DNA from: Charina bottae
Taxonomy: Eukaryota; Chordata; Lepidosauria; Squamata; Charinaidae
Assembly (NCBI GenBank): GCA_023362775.1
Contig: JALMGJ010000001.1
Span: 64,490,001 to 64,554,000 of the forward strand
Length of the DNA: 64,000 nt
Reading direction: 5' to 3'
Shown in pieces: positions 14,945 through 29,189 of the stretch; within the stretch, counting starts at the first letter, position 1; each line of letters begins with the position of its first letter. Made by a program: the position numbers and the translations under genes. Below the pieces are notes generated by a model. It saw only the letters and a list, made by a program, of their open reading frames with translations. It did no database searches and was not told the DNA's origin.

Positions 14945-15698
14945 GTTTTAAGAGACCTGAAAGTGGTATGACAGAAATATAATTTCCCCTTTTCCTTCTT
15001 CTTATCTCCTATTCTAGTCTCTGATCAAACAAGTTTTGCAAGTTTTTGAAACCCTACAAAATCTTAATCCATTCTTTTGCATTGATAGAATCAAGGAATG
15101 CAGGAAAGCCACCGGGGTCTATTTCTTTGTGTCCTGATTTTGCTGTTGATCATCAGAAGGGCAGGAGTATGATCCTGCTGAAAGGAGTTATACCACTGGA
15201 AACATCTTTATATGTAGTATCTTCAACAAAATGTTGTAGTGTAGGACAGCTCTGTTCAGGATGCCAGCCACTGTATATAAATTATTGACCTGATTTGATG
15301 GGGTAGCTGCCTTCAGCTTTGTATGTGATAATATTTTTCAGATTCTTGGCTGTTTTTATGTTGGAAGTTTTTAAAAAAGCAACATGTTCTCAGTGGAGAA
15401 AACTTGCAATAGTTTTCATGAAAATAAGGTTCAAATTGATCATACATAAAGTAGATCCATTGAAATGACCAGAATTTAACGTTAGTCACGACTTTTCTCA
15501 TTTCATGGTTTTCCTGAAGCATGACTGCATGACTACACTAAGCATGCCTAGCCTATACACCCTTCCTTCAAATTCGTGTTGCCCTAGAAATTTATTTCTG
15601 AATAACTTCTTGTTTACAGTAATTAAAGCTAATCTGAAAAAAACAGTGTAATGAAATAATATGCCTTTTCCTGTACCATGCCATGAAAAGAACAACCG

Positions 15699-15850
15699 AG
15701 AGCCAGTGTGTTCTAATGGCTGGGGTGTTGGACTGGGAGCAGGGAGATGGCAAGTTCTAGTCCACCCTCAGCTCAGTGGGTCACTTAGGATCAGTCACTG
15801 CCCCTCAGCCCAACCTGCCTCAAAGGGTTGTTGTGGGGGAAAAATGGAAG
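15699..15850 (+). mobile_element. tRNA-derived SINE
   Basis: Starts GAGCCAGTGTGTTCTAATGGCTGGGGTG (A-box region). The text GGCAAGTTCTAGTCCACCCTCAG is the B-box region, followed by CACTTAGGATCAGTCACTG, CCCAACCTGCCTCAAAGGGTTGTTGTGGGG and an A-rich end. The head resembles the Sauria SINE but the body is of another tRNA-SINE subfamily. Confidence 0.6.
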
Positions 15851-16800
15851 AAGTATGGGTATTTCAAGGAGAAGTCAAGCCTTCGGCTGTTTTGTTTGAG
15901 ATATTAATTTATTATATGCAGAGATACTTTTCTCCTTGGGAAGAAATGTCCAGATATTCTACCCTTGGCTTTCAGACTAAACTAGCACCATTCACATAAA
16001 CGGTATCTTGTCCGCATTAGTCTTTTTTCCCAGGTCTGTGCTGTATGGCTTTCCTGCATGTCTGGGACATGTGATGTTTCTTCCATGATAATAATTTTTT
16101 TATGGTGGGAGTAATTTTAGAACTTGCTTTGGATCAATTTCCCCAGTTTCTCCTTGGTTTTATCCAATGGAGAGGAGATCTGCAAAACATTAATTATTCT
16201 TTTTTTCCCCAAAGCAGTTTTTTTGCACTTTGCATCTATACAGTTCTATCTCTGTGAATAACCTCATAATCTTAATATTTTTAAAAACTGTACTCATGCG
16301 CAACTGCACATGAAGTTATGGTCTTCTTGAAGAACTTGAAATAGCACCTGAAATGGAGAGGAAATTAAAACTGTGGAATCACTAGACCTCTTTGGAGGCT
16401 GAATTTATGCAAAATCAACTAGCACCAAACAACTTGAAATGGCAGAATTTCGTTTATTATACTGCCAACTTTTGAACATGACTTCCACTGCAGTTTTATG
16501 GATAGTCTGAACATGTGCTTATGGTAAAAACATATATGACCTTTCCAGCTTTGCCTATTTCCTCTGTAGTGAAAACACCATGCATAATGTGGCCTGTGGC
16601 GGGATACCCCAATATAGATACTGTAAACATTACACTGTATTTGTTTACAGGGGCCACTATGCACTAGTCACGTTCAGAAGAAAATACCAGTACACCACTT
16701 CCTCAGAAATTAAAGACAGATTTCCAGAACGTTGGTGAATAAATTAAAGCATTCTAGATCTCTTGACATAGTGTACTAAACTGTTTTTGCTGTTATATAA

Positions 16801-19956
<3,156 letters not shown>

Positions 19957-20202
19957 GCTCCTTTGGATGATAAAGGGACTTAGAAATAAACATCTCAAAC
20001 AACCATGACCTAGCCCTAGGTGTAAGGTCACACAGCCACCCTAGAAACATATTTAAGGATTCCCTTACAAACTTTGCTCAGACTGAAGAAGCTTCTTGGA
20101 TAAGGAGCGAAACGTTTCCACTGAGAAAATAGAAATCCAGTTGACATGATTCAAGCTACAGACAATTCCACCTGGATGACTGAGAACCTTCATCGACAGA
20201 TG
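19957..20202 (+). mobile_element. Penelope-like element family B, 3' end
   Basis: Starts at CTCCTTTGGATGATAAAGGGACTTAGAAATAAA (the last codons and stop of the element ORF). It continues through AACCATGACCTAGCCC, the hammerhead-like motif at 20077-20125 and AGTTGACATGATTCAAGC, and ends GAGAACCTTCATCGACA. Single, plus-oriented and 5'-truncated. Confidence 0.65.
20077..20125 (+). ncRNA. Hammerhead-ribozyme-like motif (family B)
   Basis: CTCAGA-CTGAAGA, stem II GCTTCTT/AAGGAGC (one T-G wobble) around GGAT, GAAA, CGTT, then TCCACTGAG. The change in stem II relative to the other copies keeps pairing through the wobble. Core positions are all kept. Confidence 0.5.
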
Positions 20203-20539
20203 AAGGCCAAGTGGCTGAACCCTAGCCAGAAAAGCAAATACTAAGTTATATGGATGAATGGTTGGCTGGGTATAAGGTGAATTCCTATGGTCAGAGCTGA
20301 GTTCTGAACTAATTATTTTTGCCCAAAAGACTATGTTCAATCTGCATTGAATGACAGTTCACGAATGGCTCTTCAGTGTTAAGCCTCTAGTGTTACTTAG
20401 ATCAACCACTAAATATGATCAGTTCTAATTAGTCACTTAGGGTAAATATGCAGGCTTTAGTGACAATGCAGAATAGGATGTTGGCTTAGGAAACTTAAGG
20501 TATTTTTGTTTAAGGTTGTTTATTGTCCTATTTATGACC

Positions 20540-20660
20540 GTTGGGTTTTTAGATTATACCTTAACTATTTTAATTGTATTATTTATTCTTTGTAAGCCAC
20601 CAAGAATCTTTTGGATTGTGGCAGGATAGAAATATGACAGACAAACAAACAAACAAATGG
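20540..20660 (+). repeat. L2/CR1-type LINE 3' tail with (AAAC)n
   Basis: TTTTTAGATTATACC...TTGTAAGCCACCAAGAATC...GGCAGGATAGAAATATGACAG followed by (ACAA)n. A degenerate copy of the 3' end that recurs elsewhere in the window. Confidence 0.5.
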
Positions 20661-22690
20661 TTTATCAAGCTCAATAGTGTCCAGAATTTCTAGGAGGGAT
20701 GAAGAGGATGGAGAACAAGGAACATGCTCTTCCAGATGAGCCAAGATCCTTCCCTATTGATTAGATTTTATCAAGGAATTATTGAAAACAGCTGTTTCCC
20801 AGCATTATGGATGGAAAGTCTGGGGAATACATTTTTTAATTTCAGAAAATGATATGCTACATTCTGGAATCCAAGTGTAGCTGAGGTTCACACAATGGGT
20901 TCATGTTTGCTCCATGGAATTTCAGGCAATCTTTTATCCATAAACTACCCTGAGCCCCACCCTAAGGCATGTTATAATCTGATCTTGAAACTCTTCAGAT
21001 TCAAAAGCAATTTCTGTGTGACATGGATGGGAAAGCCTTTTTAAATTAAGAAAAATACATTACCTTGTACACTTACATAGGGACAAATCCTATAAAACCT
21101 TGGCAGGATTTACTTCAGAATAAATATGGCTAGGATCAGGCTGCATAGTGCCCTTAAATGCATAGAAGAATTAAGTTCCATAGTTCTTTGGAACCTGGGT
21201 ATGCTCTGTAACATGAGCTCATGGACCAAATCAATTTTTTATGTCATCCCTCTTCTTGAATTTTTTGTTTGCTTTTAATATCATGTCCATTTCTTAAAAT
21301 AAATTTCCAAATGAAGTGTTTTCTTGACATTGGCTTTTCATGTCACAGCAGAAGTCCATTGCCTTTTCATCTATCTTGCCTGACTAATGAGAATAATCAG
21401 TCCCTGTCTATTCTATGGAAGAGAGACAGCTCTGTCTCTCCTTAGGCTTCTGTACTGATGTGTTATAATAAGATTAAGAGGATGTAAACAAGAATTCTGC
21501 ATTCTAGGGTGCAGTGGGATATCCTCAATCCTGGATCCATTATAAATGTTACTGATTCTGGCCTCCACTTCGAGTTTCCTCTATTCATTCTTGCTGTTTT
21601 ACATCCATGATAACAATGTCTATTTTTGTTGTTCTGCAATATCTCTTATCTAAAACAAGCAATGCTTTTCAAGGACTTAGTAGGATAAAGCAGAAAGATA
21701 CTATTCTGCAGGAGGGGAGCTCTTACATTGAATATTGTCTTGTATTTGCAGTCCTAGCAAATGAAGCAAAAAGGCCCTCTTAAAAATCAAAGGGGAATCC
21801 CCCCTCCCCCCTGCTGTGTGTGTATGTATGTGAACGGATTTTGCATATATGAAAGATTAGTATTAAAATACACTTGTTTCTCTCCACTTTTTAATTATTT
21901 TAAAATCTCATAATCCCTCCTTTAAAAAAAAATCATTCAAGTTAGCTGGCTTGCGAAATAAAATATACAATATAGGGAAACAATTTACACACAACAATGA
22001 AAACAGTGCCTAACAACTAACAATGCCTAAAACAAAAAAAATCACAAGAAAATAGAACTAATATAAGGGGGCAAAAAGAGCAGTGCAGGGACAATTTTTA
22101 AACACTAAGGGAGAGAGTCAAGAAGATGCTGTATTCATTCCAATGCCTTAAAAAACATTGGGTGCAATTCAGTACCATGGTCAGCACCAGCAGTTATTAC
22201 ATGGAAAATGCTGCCACACTCATGCTGTACTGTCTCAGTCAGCAAAATTTCATTATAATGAGTGTTGCTTGCTTATTTACTTTGTGTCTGCAGATATGCA
22301 ACTAGTTTGAAAACACTGTACATTCACATATAAGTTCAGATATGTGGTAAGTTAGAAACTTGCAGGTTGTTCCTTATGGCAAGCAGCTCACAGGGTAACT
22401 GCTGAACTCAATTATCTTCACAGTAGGGAGGACAAATTGAAATAAAAGCTTATAATTTTTCTGCATTCAAATAATGAATGATTCACTTTAATTATGCAAA
22501 AGGAAGCGGCAGGAGAATGCCTGTGACCAGATCTCGGCATTCAAAATATGCATACTGCCCATCCAAAGTTGCCTGCTGCTGACCAAAGGGAATGAGTGAT
22601 AAGGAATTTGGCCACTGAACTCTGCCCTTGGATCTTTGTTGTTAGTACTTTTCTTAGTCCAGTGTAACGTCACTGCATTGTTTTAGGTGA

Positions 22691-22903
<213 letters not shown>

Positions 22904-23939
22904 TGAATGTTATGATAACCTAAAGAGCATCCGCTCTCTTGGAACAAATAGCCTGATTGCCCTCAGAAATGTCATCTGTTGTCAGGAAATCAGCTGAGAG
23001 TTAGATGATTTCAAAAAATCAAGGGGACTTAGAGGGTCCACAATCCCCTAACACTGATCCAATCACGACCTGCCTGGTATGGCACCTTGGAGTTGCAGAG
23101 AGGGTGGAGGCTGCTCTGGAAGACAGACCTGAATTCTGGGGCTCTCTGAGTGACACTAAGCCCTCTGTAACTTAGAAAGCAGTTTTCCTCTCTCTCCAGC
23201 TCCATCTGAAGACTGGGCTGATTGTCCTCTTCCTCTATACTAGTTCTGGAGCTGAAGAGGGGAGTTGGGAGTTGTCCCTTAAGATAAATGGATGGACGTA
23301 GGTTTTAGGCTGGGTAAGACTAGGTTCCAGCATTCGATGCCCACTGGTTCCTTAAAAGAACTGCTTAAATTCATTCCATGAATAAAAACAATCCAGATGC
23401 AAATTGGATGCTCTTATAATCCAAACATATTCGTGTATTACTCAATGCGTTCTATAGGAGTGTAAGTTAAAGTAATAGATCATGTGGCCCTCATGTTATT
23501 TGCACTATAGAAGTCAGAGAAGCCTACTGTGAAATACTGTATGTGGAATTACGTTTGCTTCTGCCATACATGCCGCTCTTTCTGCCACTGAACTGACATG
23601 TTAACCTTTGGCCTGGGTCAAGGGTCGGAAATGGCGGCTCGCGAGCCAAATGCGGCTCTTTGGCCCCTTGAGTGTGGCTCTTCCGCAGGCAGGCGTGGCG
23701 GGCGTGGTGGGGGCAGGTGCGGCAGCGAGTGTGGCGGGGGCAGGCACGGCAGCGAGTGTGGCGGGGGCAGGCGCGGCAGCGGGCATGGTGTGCGTGGCTG
23801 TGGGCATACCCCTGGCAACCGCCTAGGCCCAGCCTCTCTTTTTCCTCCGGGGACGGGCTTCACACAGTCTCGCGAGAGTTTGGAAGCCTCCGTCTCCGGC
23901 AGCCATCTTGACGACGGGCACTTGCCCATCGCCTTAACC

Positions 23940-24911
23940 CAGGGCTTTCCAAACTGTGTGTCGACACAATACTGTGTCGCCGGGGGCCCCCAAGTGTGTC
24001 GCGTGACAAGCCGGAAGTGCTGATGAAAATGCCCTCGGTTCTGGCAGGGAGGTGAAAATCGCGTGCGCGCGCGCTGCCAGGCCACCCGGGGTGGAAATTC
24101 TCCGCGCCAATCAGCTGTGCGTCGGGAAGCCCGGCAGCCTGCACGCGCGATTTTTGCCTCCCTGCCGGAACCGAGGGCATTTTCGGGGTCCCCGGAGTCT
24201 GCCCTTTCGAAGGGGCAGCGGCGGTGGCAGGCCATCAGTGCTTCCGGGTTCCAGGACGCCGCTGCTGCCGCTGCCCCTTTGGAAGAGCAGGCTCTGGGGA
24301 CCCCGAAAATGCCCTCGGTTCTGGCAGGGAGGTGAAAATCGCATGCGCGCGCGCTGCCAGGCCGGAGTGGAAATTCTCCGCGCCAATCAGCTGTGCGTCG
24401 GGAAGCCCGGCAGCCTGCACGCGCGATTTTTGCCTCCCTGCCGGAACCGAGGGCATTTTCGGGGTCCCCGGAGTCTGCCCTTTCGAAGGGGCAGCGGCGG
24501 TGGTGGGCCATCAGTGCTTCCGGGTTCCAGGACGCCACTGCTGCCGCTGCCCCTTTGGAAGAGCAGGCTCTGGGGACCCCGAAAATGCCCTCGGTTCCAG
24601 CAGGGAGGCAAAAATCGTGCGCACACGCTGCGGGGCTTCCCGGCGCACAGCTGATCAGCACAGAGAATTTCCACCCCATCCCCCCCCACCGCGCCAATCA
24701 GCTGTGCATCGGGAAGCCCGGCCGCCTGCACGCGCGATTTTTGCCTCCCTGCCGGAACCGAGGGCATTTTCGGGGTCCCCGGAGCCTGCCCTTTCGAAGG
24801 GGCAGCCGTTGCCGCCGCAGCGACAACCTGGAAGCACCGCCGCCGGTGCTTCCAGGTTTTTGTGGGCTGGCCGTTGGTGTGTCGCCAACGGCAAAAGTTT
24901 GGAAAGCCCTG
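23940..24911. mobile_element. Inner hAT element (CTTTCCAAAC family) inserted in the outer one
   Basis: CAGGGCTTTCCAAACTG and AAAGTTTGGAAAGCCCTG form the inverted ends. CCTTAACC flanks both sides (23932-23939 and 24912-24919). Subterminal GTGTGTCGACACA and TTGGTGTGTCGCCAACGG tie it to the copies at 11213 and 41844. The interior is about three tandem units of roughly 280 bp: the text GCCCTCGGTT begins at 24031, 24311 and 24587. Each unit contains inverted arms (GAAAATGCCCTCGG versus CCGAGGGCATTTTC), so each can fold into a long hairpin. Confidence 0.88.
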
Positions 24912-25428
24912 CCTTAACCTCTTCCTTGCTGCTCTGCTTACTCTTTTTCTCCGTGCAAAAGCAGCACATTTCCACCCCACAGCCCTAAGTGTGCGCAATT
25001 GGCTCCCGCCCGCAAACCCCGCTCCCGCGCTGGATTCCCCACCAGCTTTACTTTGCCTGGACTGCCGGAATGGAGGGCATTTTCGGGGTCCCCGGTGTCT
25101 GCCCTTTCGAAGGGGCAGCGGCGGTGGTGGGCCATCAGTGCTTCCGGTTTCCAGGACACCGCTGCTGCCGCTGCCCCTTTGGAAGATTTGGCTCCGGAAG
25201 AGAAGCGACTGGAGCAGTCGAGCCTCTCTTTCCCTTCTTCTTCCAAACCTCCCCCGCCCCCTTCCAGAGCAATTTGTCGAAGACGCCCGCTTGCTGCTGC
25301 TGCGTGGCTGCTGCTCAACTGATCATGAAGGAACCAGGATGTTTACGCGAGCGTGCTTTACCTACCCACTTTTTAACATATTTGGTTCTGCTGGGGGCGG
25401 GGAAGGGATCTTGACTGGCCAGGGAAGG

Positions 25429-25697
25429 CGCGCGGGCGGAGCTGCCTGCCTGGCACTCGGGCGCTCCGGCTGGGGTGCAGCGGGACGGGAGCATCGCCGG
25501 CGGCCCGCGAGGACCGGCCAGGGAAGGCACGCGGGCGGAGCTGCCTGCCTGGCACTCGGGCGCTCCGGCTGGGGTGCAGCGGGACGGGAGCTCCGCCCGC
25601 GCGCCTTCCCTGGCCGGTCCTCACGGGCCGCCGGTGATGCTCCCGTCCCGCTGCACCCCAGCCGGAGCGCCCGAGTGCCAGGCAGGCAGCTCCGCCT
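25429..25697. repeat. GC-rich direct repeat plus fold-back palindrome
   Basis: A unit of about 80-100 bp (GGCGGAGCTGCCTGCCTGGC...GCAGCGGGACGGGAGC) occurs twice in direct orientation. The longer form is then repeated in inverted orientation from 25592 to 25697, including TTCCCTGGCCGGTCC and CGGGCCGCCGG. The result is a strong fold-back inside the outer hAT element. Confidence 0.75.
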
Positions 25698-26029
25698 GCG
25701 CAGTCGTGGCAGCGGGCATGGCGGCGGCGGGCACTGCAGCAGGCATGGTGGCAGCAGGCCCTAAGTGTGCACGATTGGCCCCCGCCCGCAAACCCCGCCC
25801 CCTTCCACGCGATTGGTTCCCGCCCGCAAACCCCGCCCCCTTCCACGCGATTGGCTCCCGCCTGCAAACCCCTCCCCCTTCCACGCAATTGGCCCCCGCC
25901 CGCAAACCCCGCCCCCTGGCTCTCGAGCACTTCAAAATGTGCACGAGCATGTCAAAATGGCTCCCGGCAAAAGAAGTTTGCCGACCCCTGGCCTGGGTGA
26001 TACAGATACAACTGAGTCAGAATTTCTGA

Positions 26030-26074
26030 GTGAGATGGGTGGTGGCTGAATTTGAAATATAAATAAATAAATAA
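26030..26074 (+). repeat. LINE 3' tail with (AAAT)n
   Basis: GTGAGATGGGTGGTGGCTGAATTTGAAATATAAATAAATAA is the terminal 45 bp of the same L2/CR1-type 3' end seen elsewhere. It sits just beyond the right flank of the outer hAT element. Confidence 0.5.
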
Positions 26075-26990
26075 TTTCATATGTAGGTACAATTCCCTGT
26101 TAGGCCGGAATATTGAATTTATGAGGTTGTAGTGATATTCCATTGCCTCTCTTTTTCCTACCAAATTATCAGACTGCACTGATTCCCCCCAAGAAAGCTG
26201 TTTTATGTACAATCTTCCACTTTTTCTACATACTTTTTTTTTACCATCATGGAAGCAAGTTGCAAATACATTGCCTGCAATGTCACTGTTTGCCTCTTTT
26301 TAGAATCCTAGATCCTGCTGCAGCTGAGTGGTTCTGTGCCTAGAGCTCCTGATCACTGGAATTACAATACTGTTGGAATTGAAGTTGTGATTCTTTTCTC
26401 TTTGTCCCTGGTTATTCTCTTAGCAGCTTTAATTTATGTCATTTTGGATTCATTCTGCCTAAGCTTGTGAACTGAGGGTGGATTGTGTTATAGCATAAAC
26501 TATGTTATGAGATGTATTTTGGGCTCTTAATAGAAATATGTTCCTGCCATTTTACGTGGGAGAACATATAGACTGTCTTCCATGATGTCATCTTGGCACC
26601 CCACCTTTGGCATCTGTTAACTGGTGCCTTCCTGCTTTGGCAAAATGTGGGTGTGATTAGTGAGCAATTTATGATTACCAACAGATTTTTTGGAATGTTG
26701 TTACTGTTGAAACATTGCCTCCCCTTCCCCATGATGCTTCAACTGTGCTTTTCATGCTGCTACTAGGAAAAAACAGTACTGACAAAACAGTAGCCTACTT
26801 AGCTGGAGAAATAGATGATCATAGTTGCAATGTTTCTTTGCCTGAAATTGGTGATCTACAGCTTACCTTTCAATGAACATAGAATTCCCTTGGGCATCTG
26901 TGTGGGTTTTTGAACTGGACTTATTTGCTCAGTTCAATCTGAATGCAGTAAGTCTTAGGATCTGTTGTAAATTGTTTGCATATCTGACAG

Positions 26991-27087
26991 CTCACTTGAA
27001 GAGGCCTTTCGCTTTTTGTTTGACAACTATGTACTAGCTGGTGGTGCATCTGACAAGGCTTCCTATGAATTTAAACCAGGACAGCTG
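26991..27087 (+). other. Exon-like segment of unknown origin
   Basis: 97 nt bounded by CTGACAG at 26990 and GTGAGT at 27088. Read from 26992 it gives 32 codons with protein-like composition: SLEEAFRFLFDNYVLAGG, then ASDKASYEFKPGQL. I do not recognise the family. Its phases (2 in, 0 out) do not fit insertion between KCNH1 exons 5 and 6, where it would stop at the third codon. It could be an exon of a nested or former gene, a TE-captured exon, or chance. A 32-codon open frame alone is not significant. Confidence 0.22.
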
Positions 27088-27299
27088 GTGAGTTAATTAT
27101 AAATAATAAAGGTCAAGATTATGTTTCTGCACATATTAATTGCCAGTTAAATATTGCACTCATTATTTCAACATCACTAAGCCAAATTCTAATACAGTTC
27201 ATCAGGAATCAGCAGATGTTGCAAAAAAAAAACAATAGGGAAGAGGATATCAAAAGTAATATTGATTAATAATAGTATATAATATATAAATTATATTTA

Positions 27300-27478
27300 T
27301 AATACATATAAATATAAACATATTATTTATTAAGAAGATTGTTTTTATTGTACTGTTTTATTGTTTTCTTGCATTTTAACTAATATTCTATTTCTATTTT
27401 ATGTAAACTGCCCAGTCGCGCTCTGAGATGAGCAGTGAATAAATTTGATATATAAATAAATAAAATAAATAAATTTAG
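27300..27478 (+). repeat. L2/CR1-type LINE 3' tail with (AAAT)n
   Basis: TTTTATTGTTTTCTTGC...TGTAAACTGCCCAGTCGCGCTCTGAGATGAGCAGTGAATAAATTTG followed by AAATAAAT repeats. The 3' untranslated end only, preceded by very AT-rich sequence (27240-27320). Confidence 0.6.
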
Positions 27479-28147
27479 TTTATAATTATTATAATATTAT
27501 AATCTAGTTTATAATGTCATTCAGTATGTTTCGCCATACTTTTCTATCCTTGCAAATCAGCTTTGATTTTGCCACATCCATAAACTGATTCATTTGTTGC
27601 CTTTGTTTTTCAAATTTCCCACTTTTCCTTTTTTGAGAATCTCATCAACTCCATCCATCCACAACTTCCCTTTCCCTTGACCCCATTCACTCTTCCTTCA
27701 TATATTTGTTTTGCAACTTTATCCTCGTTCATACTCTCTATACGATCTAACTACCTCAACTACGTCTTTCCATCTGGTCACTCACATTTGTATTTAGTCC
27801 ATATTCATTCAATATCCAATCATTCTTTGCCCTTTCTCTTCTTGTTTTACCATACACACTTCTTAAGTAACCCATTCCCATTGTTTCCATAAGCCTGAAT
27901 TGAGCTCCAACTTTCTTTACTCCAAGCCAAACATATCTAGCTCCTACCACCTTTGTTTGTAGGACCAATTTTCTTTATTGGTGATCATTTTCTTTGCCTT
28001 CCCCTGAACATATCTCTCTGTTTCTTTCCTCCTTGTTAAAAGGTAGCACTCAAACTGGACACAGTATTCAGAGTAAAGAATGATCTATACATGCTGTGTG
28101 ATTTTTTTAAAGCTGCAAACTGATCTGCAATTTTTTTAAAAAAAAAG

Positions 28148-28365
28148 ATAGTTCCCTTGAATCAAACTTGATTCCTGATGATTTCATGGACACATCTATC
28201 CAGTTTTTAGGGTAACAGAGTTTATAGTACAGTAGTTATATTGTGGAGTCCTTGGTGTAGTTATATTTTCTGGTGGTCTTCCATCCAAGCACTAACTAGG
28301 AACAATTCTGCTTAGCTTCCAAGTCTAGACAAGTTATCTCCCACCTGCTGAGGCCCTATCAGCAT
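28148..28365 (-). mobile_element. 5S-rRNA-related SINE
   Basis: The minus strand reads CTTGGAAGCTAAGCAGAATTG, TTAGTGCTTGGATGGAAGACC, closely following the internal part of 5S rRNA (GGAAGCTAAGCAGGG...AGTACTTGGATGGGAGACC). It continues into a body with TTGATTCAAGGGAAC near the other end. 5S-derived SINEs of this design occur in squamates. Degenerate copy. Confidence 0.6.
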
Positions 28366-29189
28366 ACTTTGGAAATGACTTGGAAGAAGTGCTTCAGAAC
28401 TCACATGGATGTGAACACAGCTTTCTCTGCTAGTCATCAAAGCAATCTATCTTTTCTCAGGTTTCTAAGCCAGTTATGGCTATTTTTACAGTCAGATTAT
28501 GATTCAACTCCTTAAAGCAGCAGCATCTATTTTCAGGATTGTGCCGACGCCTGAACAATTTTTTTTAATGAATAGCAGAAAAGTGCTGTGCTTGTGTGAG
28601 GTCCAAAGGATTTCTGAATCATTTTCAAATAGTGTACTATTTCTAATGGTGCTGAATTGGGCATCATTTGGCAATACTCCTTAATGGAAACATTCAGATG
28701 CAAAGCTGTCTTTCTCAGGTTTATAGATCTTATTAAAATCCACTCCTACTGGGATTCTCTGAAAGTTCATGTACTCATATTTGTGGGAAAATGAAATACA
28801 GCCACAAGTGACTTGATTTGCTTTATAGTTCAGCTGTAAAAAGAATGCTAGAATAAGAATAATGGCAACTCATAGAATTGGAAAATACATTATTTATTGT
28901 ATATTTATAATAGATTTATGAAATTCAGTGTAGCCTTCAGTAGATGGCTGCCAACATTCACAGGAACAAGAAGGAACCCTGCTTGCAGTGCTATACCCAC
29001 TAATGTTTAAAGTATTTTAGACAATTTTAATTGCTATTGTTTAATGATATGATTCTTTCAGAATTAACATATACTGTAACAATACGCAAAAAGCCAGAAA
29101 TACATATCCAATATACAAATTGATTTAAGTTAAAATTCAAAATGTCCTTCATTTTTTAAGTATAGTTCCTATGCAGAATTCTTCTTTTG

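Larger units (their letters stand above)
23619..25990. mobile_element. Outer non-autonomous hAT element (hosts a second hAT)
   Basis: Left end CAAGGGTCGG, right end CCGACCCCTG, flanked by GCCTGGGT on both sides (23611-23618 and 25991-25998), a perfect 8-bp target duplication. Next to the ends are GGCGGCTCGCGAGCC on the left and ATGGCTCCCGGCAAAAGAAG on the right. Removing the inner element and its duplication leaves about 1.4 kb. The interior is extremely G+C- and CpG-rich, with a GGCGGGGGCAGGC minisatellite (23695-23790), a fold-back (25429-25697) and about four copies of a CGCCCGCAAACCCCGCCCCC repeat (25770-25920). No transposase is visible. Long open frames on both strands (up to 359 codons) come from the composition. 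Confidence 0.87.

Noticed and set aside
23618..24697. 359-codon open frame on the minus strand, plus several 90-300-codon frames on both strands up to 26050
   Set aside because: All lie in GC-rich tandem repeats of the nested hAT elements, where stop codons are rare in every frame. The translations repeat the same peptide blocks and have no domain.
26760..26874. 34-codon frame after CTACTAG (NSTDKTVAYLAGEIDDHSC...) as an exon paired with 26991
   Set aside because: It ends in a stop, its only GT (GTGATC) is weak and its phase does not join the segment at 26991.
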